The notes under the pieces: generated by a model
The model's database searches: none
Told to the model about the DNA's origin: nothing
What the model saw: only the letters and a program-made list of their open reading frames with translations
Shown: piece by piece, positions 39,888-51,543 of the stretch
Numbering within the stretch: position 1 is the stretch's first letter
How the letters are laid out: the number at the start of each line of letters is the position of its first letter
Made by a program: the position numbers and the translations under genes
Source: Eonycteris spelaea
Taxonomy: Eukaryota > Chordata > Mammalia > Chiroptera > Pteropodidae
DNA: 64,000 nt
Assembly (NCBI GenBank): GCA_003508835.1
Contig: PUFA01000066.1
Coordinates: 6,652,501-6,716,500, forward strand
Reading direction: 5' to 3'

Positions 39888-40012
39888 TATGCACAAAATT
39901 AATGTGCATAGGAGTCCCCTGGGAGTGGTTAAAATGCAAATTCTAGTTCAGTAAGTCTAGGTTGGAGCCTAAGATCTTACATTGCAGGTAATGGATCATG
40001 TTTGAATATAAA
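39888..40012 (+). mobile_element. MER5A-like fragment
   Basis: CCTGGGAGTGGTTAAAATGC and AAATTCTAGTTCAGTAAGTC match the MER5A body. Confidence 0.6.
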
Positions 40013-40024
40013 GCTTACGTCATG

Positions 40025-40215
40025 GAAAACCATAGACTTTCAAATCAGGTGGATGTGGGTTTGAACCCACCTCCGCTACCGCTTGGCTATAAGACCTTGA
40101 GCTAATCTTAATCTTCTCTGAGCCTCTGTTTCCTCATTTGTCGAATCTGTCCAATAATACAGAACCATAAGATTGCCATGGGAAAGAGTAGGAATTCCAT
40201 CAAGATGAGCCATCC
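40025..40215 (+). mobile_element. MIR fragment
   Basis: GTGGGTTTGAACCCACCTCC, GCTATAAGACCTTGAGCTAA and TGAGCCTCTGTTTCCTCATT give the forward MIR core. Confidence 0.85.
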
Positions 40216-40429
40216 CAATAATAACGCATGCCATTATGTTAATTGTTATTACCTAAAAAGATTGAGGCAAAATGAGAAAGATGCTAGAGGTGAAGATGAC
40301 GATGTGAATGGGATCTCGGGAGCCTTCAAACGAGGTCCCTCTGTTCATTTACTGAGCATCCTTCTATGCCAGTCATGGATTTAGAATTTGACATGCATCA
40401 TCCCTAAGACTGAAGGAATAAATCGTCTC

Positions 40430-40625
40430 ATTTAATTATTACCAAGGCCTCCAAAATAGGTGCTAATGCCACCCACATTTCATAGAGAAGGAAACTGAGG
40501 CTCAGATTAATCAAGTAACTTACCCAAATTTTTATGGCCCACGAGTGATAAAGGAGGGACTTGAACTTGGTTCTTACAGATCCAAAGCTGTTGCTGTGAA
40601 ACATTAATAACTGGCCTTGAGCACA
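40430..40625 (-). mobile_element. MIR fragment
   Basis: GAGAAGGAAACTGAGGCTCA, TCAAGTAACTTACCCAAATT and AGGGACTTGAACTTGGTTCT give the reversed MIR core. Confidence 0.85.
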
Positions 40626-41124
40626 TGGCTGGTAGACCCAGTTGAGTGAGGAGCGGTCTCTACTTTAGAGGAGCTCCCTGCCCCCTGTGGGAGGATGGTC
40701 GAGGACAACTTGCGATGGGCCTCTGACAGGACAAACCACTTCCATAACTGAAAGGATTAGAAAGCCTCGGTAGCAAGGCCCCCACTCACATAGGTTTGTC
40801 ATGAAAGCCTGAGCATTAGGATGTCTTGGGGAAGGATTCGTATGTGTGCTGAGCTCCCCAGTTACTCTGTAGAATCCTAGTTGCTCTAGAAGTAAACAAT
40901 TCATGGCTCTCCGCCCGCATTTCCTTACCTATTAAATGGAGCCACCTTCGTGGAATTATTCCACTCCTCTTCTGTGAAATTGCTTTTCACATCTGCTCTA
41001 GCTCCTGCGTGTGTAATACTGAGTATTTCATTTGCTGACTTATTAATGCTGGACACAGGTGAGAGACCCTAGCAAATAAAGCTTGGTTCTCTGATTGTTT
41101 GTGTAACTCAGGGCTCTTTTTGCC

Positions 41125-41560
41125 CCAAGTGACAGAAATCCAATTCCAACTAGTTTAAGAAAAAAGAAATTTATTGACTCACCTACCTATGAAATCTAGA
41201 GTGATGGGCTGACTTCAGGCATAGCCGCACCCAGGGGCTCAAACGATGTCCTCACAACTTCGGTTCTCTATGTCTCAGTTCTACTTTTCTTTTCATTAAT
41301 TCTCGGGCATCTTCCAATGGTGGCAAGATGGCCCACAGGAATTCCACGCTTGCATTTCTATCAAAATGTAAATTTCCTCCAACGGTTTCGGGAGAAGTCC
41401 TGTATCTACTCAATGGACCGATGTGGGGCCTCTGTCTCTTCTTGAACCAATCGCCAAAAGGATGCAATATGCTCATTGGCCAGGGCCTGTGCCCCACCCC
41501 AAGGGGCTGTGGGACAGGGTCATCCAGTGATCATGGGGACAGGGCGTGGGAAGAGGCAGT
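41125..41560 (+). mobile_element. Unnamed old repeat, copy 1
   Basis: AAGTGACAGAAATCCAATTC, AACTAGTTTAAG, AAATTTATTGACTCACC and CAGGGGCTCAAACGATGTC belong to a common mammalian repeat ('gacagaaacccaactcaaactggcttaag') that I recognise by sequence but cannot name. A second copy lies at about 42325. Confidence 0.5.
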
Positions 41561-42324
41561 CTACAAAGATGCTGTTGCCAAAACAAGAGAAAACAAACAC
41601 TGGGCAGATGAAAACATCAGAAAGCCACACAGGGCCTACGGGTTCCACAAGCCACCAAGAAATTACGACAGGACTGAAGGATGCCGCAGAGTTAAGGAGC
41701 TAGAGATGCACAGGTAGAAGGACTTGCCCATCTTTCCTGAGCTACCTAGCGGGATATCGGTGCAGACGCTAGTGTGGACAGCGGTGGCAAAATGCTTTGT
41801 GATTGCCACCCAGTCGGTCTGGAAAAGAAAACAGAATGTGTGCATGTTTGCAGGTGCATACGCACGACAGTACTATAGAAATCATTTCGTTAAAGGCAGT
41901 ACACCCACCACCCAATGGGAAAGAGTTAAATCCGAGGTAGAAACAGAAAAATTATTATGACCAGCGCAAATTCTGTTCGGGGCCTCGGGGATGCGGATGC
42001 CATGGAAATAGCAATTGTATTCAAGGCTACTTTACATGATCCACATAGCAATGAAGACGTTTCATATTGGGGGAATTTAATGATCCACAGAAAATTGCCG
42101 GCAAGGTACAAACCTATACAGCGTTGATCACTGTATTGGATTTCCACATCTTTCTCAAGTTTGAACTTCTCGCAAGGGAAACCAAAGGACCGATGAATTT
42201 GACAAAAATACCCTGAGCACAGCAGAGAGTGCAGACCTAAGGCGAGTGGTCCTGGAATTACTTTTCGGGATCACGACTTTACTAAGTTGGCCCTCTTTGC
42301 TTAGAGAATCCGGCGTTGCTATGA

Positions 42325-42690
42325 ATCACGGGTGACAGAAACCCCAGTTCAAACTGACTTAAGTAGAAAAGACAATTTGTTACATAACTGAAGAATTCAG
42401 AGGCGGCTGGATGGCTCTGTCCAGGACTCGGATACTGTCCCCAGAACCCGGCTCCTGTCCCCGTCAGCTCTGCCTCCGCCTGCTGCTCTGGCTTCGCCCT
42501 CCGGTTCATACAGTGGCCCTCAGTGGCTCCAGACTCAGGTCACCGCGGGGTGAAGATGGCAGGGAACAGACTCTCTTGCTGGTTCTTCCCTCACACCCTG
42601 TGACTGCCTTTCACTAAGTCAACGTGGCCATGTATCTCTCCCGGACCAGTCACCACGGCCAGGGGACTCTGAGCCTGTGACTGGCCAGCT
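42325..42690 (+). mobile_element. Unnamed old repeat, copy 2
   Basis: GGTGACAGAAACCCCAGTTC then AAACTGACTTAAGTAGAAAA opens like copy 1, followed by GGCTGGATGGCTCTGTCC and a CT-rich middle. Same orientation as copy 1, about 1.2 kb away. Confidence 0.5.
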
Positions 42691-43043
42691 CTGGTCCACC
42701 AGCTCCAGCCTTGGAATAAAGAACAGAGTTCCTCGTATTGGGAGAACGACTGGTTCCTCAAAGAAACGCAGAATTGCCTGAAGAAAAGGCTTTCTTTATA
42801 GCCAAAGAAAATAATACCTATTAAAAAAGGGTTGGGGTAGGGAGGCAAGAAAAGCTTCACTCATGGTCAAGAGAAAATGGTTATTTACAGATGGGCAAAG
42901 AGAGCAACTTCCTTCATTTCCCTGATTTTTCTCCTGTCATTTCCCTGCTTGCAGTCTGATTCATCCCTAACCCATGTGACATTCAAGCCACAGACTCCAC
43001 AATCCGGAGCTCACTGTTAGATGGACTATCTTTTTCCTTCAGC

Positions 43044-43069
43044 AAAAAAAAAAAAAAAAAAAAAAAAAG
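43044..43069 (+). repeat. A26 run
   Basis: A homopolymer of about 26 A residues. I see no SINE body directly before it, so it is an isolated A-run or the remnant tail of a lost retrocopy. Confidence 0.9.
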
Positions 43070-43742
43070 ATTCTGAATTTTATAAATGATTTTACCTCCC
43101 TGTCCTAGGCAACTAAACTAACCACTCTGAGCCCATTTCAATTAACTAGATATTATGTGGGTACTCAATGCTAAATCCAACAATAAGGCTTTTAAAAGGA
43201 ATGGCGAAGAAAGTATGAATGGAGAATCCAGGTTTAAAGAAACTTTGGTGTCATGGGGAGTAAATGAAAGGAACATTTGAAGAATATGGTAAAATCCAAA
43301 TAAATAAGAGTCGCTATCCTTTTTATATACAAAATGGAGAAATTGGTTTTTCTTCAGTAGGACACATGCTTCCATATTTTTTCAATAGACATTCCCTTCC
43401 TTAAATAAATATCGGCGAATAAGTTGACCGTTAGCAAAACTCCCAGTAAAACTTTAAAAACTTTCATTTCTTTTACAAGTCATGGCTTTTTAAATACTGG
43501 CCCGAAGTTTCCCAACGTCTCACACCACTCTTGCTATTAAAAATAAGTAAATAAAACAAAGAATACAGTTAACTATTTCTAAATGAATAGAGAATGTACT
43601 AAGGGAGTTCCCTTCTGTGGGATACATCTTTCTGAAAAAAGAAGAATTTCGTAAGGTGAATAATTATTCCGAAATCTAGGGATTAAAAAGTAGGTATGTC
43701 CCACCTCGATACCCTGAAAGGCTAAACAGTAAGTATATTATG

Positions 43743-43920
43743 TTTTGTGAGCCGCACAATCTCTGTTGCAGCTTCTCAACTCTGCCTTTGCAGTATAGAA
43801 GCAGCCATAAACAATACATAAACTAATAAATGGAGCTGTGTTTCAGTAAAACTTTATTTATAAAAACAAGCAGTGGGCTGGATTCAGCCCCATAGGCGAG
43901 AATTTGCTGAGCCCTGATCT
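43743..43920 (+). mobile_element. MER20 hAT-Charlie element
   Basis: The order TGAGCCGCACAATCTCTGTT, CTCAACTCTGCCTTTGCAGT, AAGCAGCCATAAACAATACA, AACTTTATTTATAAAAAC and GGGCTGGATTCAGCCCC is that of MER20. MER20 copies have been co-opted as enhancers in some tissues; nothing in this copy shows that directly. Confidence 0.85.
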
Positions 43921-43924
43921 AGAA

Positions 43925-45010
43925 CGTGGTGTTGAAGGATTCTGAGGTTCTGTCTGAGCTTGGAAAATCCAAATCGACTAGTGATGTCTGCCGAAGGCTC
44001 AGGCAAGAAGGGCGACGGCATCACACAAACCACACATCTGCTCTTCCTGCAAGCGGACCAGTTTGTTAGTTCGTCCACATGTCCCCCGTGTCAGGAATTG
44101 TGCACTGGCTGCCTACCGTGGAAGGGGTAGTCTGGATTTTCTTCTGCGATTAACTAATTTCTCTAGATAGGGATCGAGCTGATGACCTTGGCCCCATTAG
44201 CTCCAGCCTCAACTAGCTGAAATACCTCGCTATAGATCGGGCTGCTGGAAAAGCAGGAAAAATAAGGTCCTTCTTCTTTCAGATGGTGGCAGCTCACACT
44301 GGGAAAGTGATCGTTAGGAGAACAGAGGGTTAGCGTTTGTCCCAATTTAACCTCTTGCCATTAGATACCCTTAGCTCTCCTACTTCAGGGTTTGTGCATT
44401 AATGAAACATATTAAGCGCTCCACACCTCCAATAAACACGGGCCGCCGTCATTCCCTCTGCAAGGCAGATAATGCACTACTTAGCGAGAAAAATGGAAGT
44501 CATTTCCAAACTATATAATATGGGGAAATGAAAAGAGAGCACAGGAATTCATAATACTGCAAATTCTTTCTCCTCCAACCATGTCATCAGTGGAGATAAA
44601 ACAAACTTTTCTTTTTTGGAACAGCTACCCCAAACTGAAAGCAGAAAACCAGGCATTTCGAATATTTTAATTACACCTGTTGTTTTCGAGGTCTGTACAC
44701 AGATTACAAAGGCGTTTAGGAAATATCTGTAAAGCGGATGAACCAATGAGTGACACCGCTTAAAAAGTAAGGACGGCTGGCTCGCCGGCCTGCGGCCACC
44801 CACAGTCCCCGGGAAAGGACCGCCCTGCCACGTGGCGTAACTCTCAGCTGTTGCAATCCCGAAAAATCTCAATTTTTGATCAAGGGGCTCCATGTTTTCA
44901 TCTTGTACTGGGCCCCACAATTACGGAGCCAACGTTGACTATAAGAGTCAGTGACCAAAATTCAGCTCTTGTCACCAACGCAACTTGGGGACAGGTGTCC
45001 AGGGGTTATT
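43925..45010. other. Unique intergenic DNA
   Basis: No gene or repeat recognised. Confidence 0.35.
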
Positions 45011-45110
45011 TTTATTTATTCTTTCATTTACTCATTCATTCACTCATTCATTATTTCTTTCGCTATTCGTTCACTCGACAACACATTTTTGAAGGCTTCC
45101 TCTGTGCGCA
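45011..45110 (-). mobile_element. Short L2/MIR-type tail with ATTC repeat
   Basis: (TCATTCACTCATTCATT) followed by ACACATTTTTGAAGGCTTCC resembles the reversed tail of an L2-class element. Confidence 0.45.
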
Positions 45111-47425
45111 CTCTTTTCATTCCTGTCCCATCTGACCCGATCAGGAGGACAATTCCACGCGGGAGAGAGACAGGGACTCACGCAAGCGTAAGGCCAGGGG
45201 CAGCAGACGTCAGATCGCCAACACCACCCTCAGCCTGTGGGGTTTGGGAATCTGCTCTTTTAACCCCTTTTCACATCCGATCCTAGAAAGGTCTCAAATA
45301 TTGTGTTATTTTTCCTCGCATCCAGTGTTGTCCAGACTCCCCGAGGTACTCCCCAGAGAGTGACCCTTGACCTCAGTGGGGCCCTTCTCTGAGTGCAGGT
45401 AGATGAGGACGAAGGCTCTGGATGAGCACTTAGCACCGTGGAGTCCATCTAAGTAGAACCCGGCGCCTCAAACGTGCCCAGGAGTGGCACGGTGCAGTTA
45501 GTGGCCAGGCAGGCACAGGGACCCGAGGTGACTGGAAAGCCTCGTGGCTCGTGGCGTGGCCGCCCAGGCGTGGCCACCCAGGCTCCCCCGGCTCACAGAC
45601 AAAGGCTGGAATCCAGACAAACAGCCTGGGGGGTCCCGGCCAGGCTGTTCCCCACGTCGTTCCTGAAAATGGCAAAACGAAAATCCTTTCACTGTTGCAC
45701 TATGGCAGATGTTTTCAGGCGAGTAGATTTTCTGCGACGCAGGCATATTCTCTGAGTCTGAGACCCTTGTGCCATTGTCATAAGAATAAAATGACCCTTC
45801 GGAAATCTCTGAGAAATTCGAGAGGCTGAAATCAATACGCCCGATGTCAGAACAACCCTTAGACTGAGCAGATCCTGGTTAAGTCTTAGAGTTTAACGGA
45901 GCTGTGTCTCCAAGAATGTTCTTTCTCACAAGTAAGAGACGCCCGAGTCCAACTCCCCCGCCCCAGCCTTCACCATCGAAGAGTTAACATGGAAAGCATT
46001 TTGTGCTGTCCTTACGTCAGACTCAGGCTTATCTGGTGGGGAAGGAGTTTTCATTAATCTGGTCAAATAGAAAAAAAAGAAAAAAAAAAAAAAAAACCTT
46101 ACAAGACAACCTGAGACATTCTGAACTTCAGCGCCCAGGAAACTCAAAGCATCCCCCTCGTCCCAACTGGTCCCTGAGGTGAGTTGCGGAGGGCCATCTG
46201 GAGTCACCAAACCCAGTTCCAAGTGGCACAGCGACCCAGAGAGAGCGGCCATTCGTTACACTTCTCCCAGAGAGGCGCTGGGCGTTGAGCAGGGACACCG
46301 GTCACTACTTCCTCCCAGGACGCAGCAGTGCACCCCACACATGAGGTGCTCAGCAATTACATGACGAAGTGATGATCGAATACGTGAGTGAATGAAAGAA
46401 TGAATGAATGTTCTCTTTTTAGCTAAAAGCGACAATGTCCGAAACCCCTAGAAGATATTCCAGGTGACCAAGTGAGGGCACTGGCTCACCACGCCGTGAG
46501 CGAATGATGGAAACGCCCATGTCTCGAACGCCTACTACCTTCTCCATGCCTCCCTTGTCTCGTTTTACTTAATGTTCACAGCAGCCTCTGAGGTAGGCCC
46601 TGTGTTTAGTCCCATTTTATGGATGAGACAAATGAGACTGGTTCTGCCAATGAGGCACACCCAGCCTCCAGGAGAGGATGCAAATTCTGTCAGAACTTGA
46701 AATTTATTCAATCCAGAACCCTTTTTAAAAAAAAAAAAAAAAAAGAAGATAAAATTGCAAATACAAATTGAAGACAAAAGCGAGTGTTTACTCTGAGAAA
46801 ACTCTTTCAGTGATATCAGACATGCTAAACAGAAACATTTCTTGATTGCACCCCAACTTCCCTTTCTCCCTAGAACGTTCTATAAACTTGCAGCAGCTCT
46901 CCAAAAGCATCCAATGTGAGAGGGAGAGGAACGAGAGAGAGAAGGAGAGGGAGGTGGGGTGGGAGGGGAGAGAGAGAGAAAGAGAGAGAGAAATCAGCCT
47001 CGACAACTGTCCAACCCCTTGATACCTCCATCAAATCCGCTCCCACAGTGTCTGGTTGGCAATGTGCACTGACAAGACCCAAGTAAGGAAAAGGACTCTG
47101 GGTTAGAAAAGCCTAAATCTGGCAGCACATCAATGGCGGTGATGATGATGATAAATGACTACCACTTGCTGAATGTTTACTTTGTTCGTTCACAAATTAA
47201 CTCCTACAACTCTTGAACTAGTTCGACCACAGGAGGCAGGATCTGGGCAATATATAGTCAGAAAAATCTCTCAGGCAGATGTTCTGCCTGGGTTCTCACC
47301 ATCAGGGTTTGGGAGAAACTCTACCATTGGCCCATGAAGAAAGATGAGCAGCATAAGCTGGCTGGACACTGTGTTTTAATAAATGGACTCTACCCCCGTG
47401 AACCTCGGTTTAGATTCTTCTTTCA
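45111..47425. other. Intergenic DNA with small repeats
   Basis: No gene. A-runs occur at about 46080-46096 and 46728-46744. A reversed MIR-like piece lies at 46525-46645 (CAGCCTCTGAGGTAGGCCCT, CCATTTTATGGATGAGACAA). A GA-rich purine tract lies at 46917-46993. The remainder is unique. Confidence 0.4.
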
Positions 47426-47429
47426 CACA

Positions 47430-47560
47430 CCAGATGGTAACTGTGAGATAATTACTCTCCCTGTCTACGACTCGGTTTCCTCATCCATAAAGCAAGGGCG
47501 ATCTTACCTGCCCTTCAAGTCCGTTGAAGACGACATGAGGTGATACATGTACAGTACTTG
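47430..47560 (+). mobile_element. MIR fragment
   Basis: CTCGGTTTCCTCATCCATAA, AGCAAGGGCGATCTTACCTG and the spaced CATGAGGTGATACATGTACA give the MIR 3' half. Confidence 0.7.
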
Positions 47561-47794
47561 CTGGGGGGCTGCAGAGAGCGAGGCTTAGGTACCCACACTT
47601 CTGCCAAGTGAGAGAGATGCACTCTCTGTCTTGCTCAGTCACTGAACTCTAGGAAACGCTTTCCCAAGAAAAAGTAACAAACGAATAAAACCACAGGCAC
47701 AATGATATTCCTTGTAAAATCATCTGCACTGACGTTATTTTTTTAGAAAAGGATAAAAGAGGCGTGTTGTCTATAATAGCAAATAACGGGAGAC

Positions 47795-47890
47795 AACCTA
47801 ATTGCCCGACAGGAATGTAATTATGGTGCATCGATACGATGGAATATTATGAGGACATTAAAAATGATCATTACGAAGACAGCACAGTGA
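47795..47890 (+). mobile_element. Short L1 3'-end fragment
   Basis: ACCTAATTGCCCGACAGGAA, ATGGTGCATCGATACGATGG and AATATTATGAGGACATTAAA resemble the region of L1 near its 3' end ('gtggtatatccatacaatggaatattattcagcc'). Confidence 0.6.
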
Positions 47891-48179
47891 CACGGAAACG
47901 GTTTCCGTTACAACGTGATGCAAGAGAAAGGGAACACGTAAGAACGTGTCTGCTCGTCACTACCGAGACTGCGCTGGTCTCTCTCCCAGCCACAGCTGGC
48001 GCCTAGTCCAGGGTGAACATCGGGCGAATGTGTGTGAAACGGACTATAAACCCGTGGGACCGGACTTGGCCATTCAGGTGCGTGTGGGCCAGGTCTGGAA
48101 AGCCAGGTGACGAAAATCAACATGGGAATGATGGTATCAAAGAGTTTTTTTTATAATTGTTTCTGCAGTTTAAAAATGA

Positions 48180-48265
48180 GGGAGGAAAGAGGAAAGGTAG
48201 GAAGGAAGCAAAGAGTAAAATGAAGAAAGAAAGAAGGAAGGAAGGGAGGGAGGGAGGGAGGGAGA
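48180..48265 (+). repeat. GGAA/GGGA purine repeat
   Basis: GGAGGAAAGAGGAAAG leads into GGAAGGAAGGGAGGGAGGGA. Purine-rich with occasional T. Confidence 0.85.
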
Positions 48266-48369
48266 CAAAGGACGGATTTAAGGCTCTTCTATAATGTTAA
48301 GAGCCGAGATCTTGGGGTCACGTGGACTTACTTTTTCATTTCAGCCCCACCCCTCCGTTTGCCTACCTG

Positions 48370-48500
48370 AACAAGTTAAACAGGTTATGTGATAACCCTC
48401 TTCAATCGAACACACTCCGATTCTAATAGGGCTCTTAGGGATGTCATGAAGATTAAATAAGATAATTTATGCAAAGCACTTATGATGACACATCCTAGAC
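48370..48500 (+). mobile_element. MIR 3' fragment
   Basis: AGGGATGTCATGAAGATTAA then ATAAGATAATTTATGCAAAG is the MIR 3' region. Confidence 0.6.
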
Positions 48501-48869
48501 ACACAATCACGTAACTGCTTTTAATACTACCATCAGCATGATTCCCTCCTCACAAGGAAACGTCTTCTGAGCCACTTGCACGTGACACAGAAAGCAAATA
48601 ACGATAACGCTGTCCAGCCAGAGCCCTGGAAAGGGGTCGCAGGCCACCACGAGGGGACGCCGGTGCTGACCACCCGTCTGGAGCTCCTTGGTCTCAGCGA
48701 GGGGCACCAACCGCCCTCCCAGTTTGAGGGGTTTGCTTCTCACGGGCTCAGTGAATCGATGCATTTTTAATTAGCATGCCCCTGGCAGCCTTTGTTGACG
48801 GCCACCTTACAAAGCGGGGATGGGGAGAGGGGGCACCTCTTGCAGATTAATGGCTCACAAGGGTCATCG

Positions 48870-49330
48870 CTGGTGCAAAGGCGCTTCGGGGGCCTGCGGA
48901 CCCTTTCCCACCGGCGGTGAGCGCAGTTCCAGCCGCGGGGGCTGGGCGCGGCGAGGGCAAGGTCCGCTGTCACCAAAGCCAGGAGCCACGGGCCCAGTAC
49001 TGGGATGGAGTATGCATTTATGCCGGAAGTCCTCGCACAAAACCACCCTGTCACGCTCACGCCCAGCGCGAGGCCCACGTCGCCGCTGCCGAGACGCGCG
49101 TGTCGCTTCACGCTCTTCCACTGTCTCTTCTTCGCCACAGACCACCAGTCGCGTTCGGAGGGACGTCGTGCCCGGCCGGATGACCACACTGCCCAGCCCG
49201 CCGTGTAGCTCGGGTGGCTCCCGAGGTCCACAGATGTCATTTTGTGGGGCAGCGCGTGTGCTGCCTTTCCCGGCTTCCTACCTGCGCGCCAGGGCAGCGC
49301 GTGGCCTGGGACACGGCCCACGGCCCAGCC
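48870..49330. promoter_or_regulatory. Orphan CpG island-like block
   Basis: CG dinucleotides are dense from about 48880 to 49330, in contrast with the surrounding DNA. No recognised gene starts here. The open frames (up to 291 codons on the minus strand, 49642-48767) show no domain, and probably reflect base composition. It might be a promoter of an unannotated transcript or an enhancer-type orphan island. Confidence 0.4.
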
Positions 49331-49718
49331 AGAAGCCGAGGGAGCCAGGGCGCCTGCTGACTTCCTGCAGCCACCACCCCAGCCCTCGTCCCCCGCCTCC
49401 AGCCCTCTGTCATACGTGAGGGGGAACGTATCTGTCAAGAACTGTGAAGGGTCCAATATTTCACCCCACGCGCGCGGTAACTCGTGAGTCTGCCAAAGCC
49501 TTAAGGACGCTAGCAGAAGAAATGAGGCTCCGCGGTCAGAGACAGGGGACATTATTATCCACAGCACAGCAGCCACGTCGAGCTTGAGGGGTCGTGTCAG
49601 TCCCCTCTCCTCCCAAGTGCCCCGGTGGGGTCTGTGCATCACAGCTGAGGAACCCCGAATTTAGGAAACCCCACTTTTTATAACCGGCTGTGAATAAATC
49701 TGTCCAACTTTTACCGCA

Positions 49719-49754
49719 AAAAGAGACGTTATCTTTAAAAGAGACGTTATCTTT
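49719..49754 (+). repeat. Perfect 18-bp tandem duplication
   Basis: The unit AAAAGAGACGTTATCTTT occurs twice in direct succession (49719-49736, 49737-49754) without mismatch, in otherwise unique sequence. Perfect identity suggests a fairly recent event. Confidence 0.95.
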
Positions 49755-50094
49755 ACGCTGCACAGCAAACAAGTCTTCCTCTGCCCCAGAAGGAGACCCT
49801 GTCTGCCAAAGCCGTCTGTAAAAAACATCCTGGAGATGACACCCCAGAGCAAAGCTGTCAGCACCTCTGCTCTCGATGCCCGCGGAGTGGGAGAGGCCCA
49901 CGCAGGGCCCCTCCCCACGGTGACCACCGATTCTGTTTCAGCGACCGTTATTTCCAGTCTATGTTACTAGCCGCTTTTTATGGAAATTGTCACCAACTCT
50001 TTCAATTGCCCATCTTGTCATTTATGCAGAATGGATCACCAGTCACGTGACTCTATTCCAGATCTGGGGGCCACTTGGGGTAGGCAAAGGCACA

Positions 50095-50220
50095 CGGGCT
50101 AGCTCTGGAACCAGACTTCCCCGGGTTCTGTTCCCAGCTCCCCTGTCGGTTCTCTGTGTGACATAAGCGAGTTACTTAACCATCCCACTCAGTTTCCTTC
50201 ATCTAAAAGGTAGGCTGCTA
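50095..50220 (+). mobile_element. MIR fragment
   Basis: GGAACCAGACTTCCCCGGGT, GAGTTACTTAACCATCCCAC and CAGTTTCCTTCATCTAAAAG match the MIR order. Confidence 0.8.
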
Positions 50221-50309
50221 AGAGCAGCTACTCCGCAGAAGTGGTGAGAAACATGTCAACGCAGAAAACACTAGAAGGACCTGGAACAGTGAAATGTGAG
50301 CCGAGTGGG

Positions 50310-50500
50310 AAGGGGCGCGGTGGTCACGAGCAGATCTGAGTTCGAATCCAGCTCCACCGCTTACGAGCTGAGGGATGCTGGGCATGCGTCTTAAGCCCTT
50401 TGAAATGTTTTCATCTGCAAAGTCACACGTCGCCCTCAGGGAGCCATGGGAAAAAGGATCATGCACATAAAACATGGAGCATCAGGCCTGGCACGCATGC
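50310..50500 (+). mobile_element. MIR fragment
   Basis: GATCTGAGTTCGAATCCAGC, TCCACCGCTTACGAGCTGAG and TTTTCATCTGCAAAGTCACA match the MIR core. It is tandem to another MIR 100 bp away. Confidence 0.8.
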
Positions 50501-50519
50501 AAACTCTTGACAAAACAGC

Positions 50520-51507
50520 CATTGTTGTTGCTGTTATTGTTCATTTTGGGTGAGACTTAAAATCTGTTCTTTAATCGTTTAGAGACATCGGCAGACCTTT
50601 GTACTTTTTCCTGTATCACATGAATAATTTTAGTCAAACATTATTAAATTTCTCTGATTGCAAGCCCCTTTAATCTCTTGGTTTTGTTCTGACAGAGGTC
50701 ACCTGGGGTCAACCCAAACTCATCAAATTCACAGTTGATTCAATTGCATCATAGAAAGATACAGGTTCTCAGAGCTAACCATTTTCATGCTTCTGAATCA
50801 GTGGAAAAGATTTGGTCTTTCTTCTTTTAAAAGGTCTCTGAACTCCATTTGTTCTAAATAATACTTTATGAGAAGAATCCAAGTGCTAATTGAAAGCATT
50901 TCATTCCCCATATATTAAATAAAAATGAGACCTGGAATTTCTCATCTACATTAAAATCTTCCAATGCTATTCACATTTTTAATATGAATCTAACATATTG
51001 AAACAATTTCAGAAGTTTGAAAGTTGAAAGATTTTATGGATTTTCTTAAAGTAAGATTGATGTGAATTATTTTTTAAATACAACATTTACTAGAATGTCA
51101 CTATAGAATTTCTTCATTTCATCTCATCTTTTTGACAGCCGAGAAAGGTCTCCTTCATACTTCTAAATTAGATCCTGTAACAAATGCACAGTCTTGACTT
51201 GAGACAGGCTTACTACCCGACCAAAACCCCCAGCAGTAAGTGGATAATTAACCAGTAATATTAACAGACAGGGAGCCTGGCCATGTTTCTCAACACTGTG
51301 CAAAGATATGAAAAAGCTGAATGGGGAGAGGTTTTCTGTGCACGAAAGCGTTTGGGATGCTTTTCCATCCTTCCTGGCGAGCTCCCACAGGTGCTTCTCG
51401 ATTCTTCACCACTTTTCTGACACCGCCAGGCTGCATTCTCGAAATAAGTAAAATAAATAAAGAAATCTTGGGTTCCTTCCACTAATATTTTTTTTTAACT
51501 TCAGGAC

Positions 51508-51543
<36 letters not shown>

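Noticed and set aside
48767..49642. 291-codon open frame on the minus strand
   Set aside because: No recognisable domain, no signal or promoter pair, and it lies in a GC-rich block where stop codons are rare. It is treated as a composition effect.
51511..51539. Tail of a new SINE or processed pseudogene (also the A-runs at 22104 and 43044)
   Set aside because: I could not find a recognisable SINE body or mRNA-like sequence before the run, so only a homopolymer is reported.
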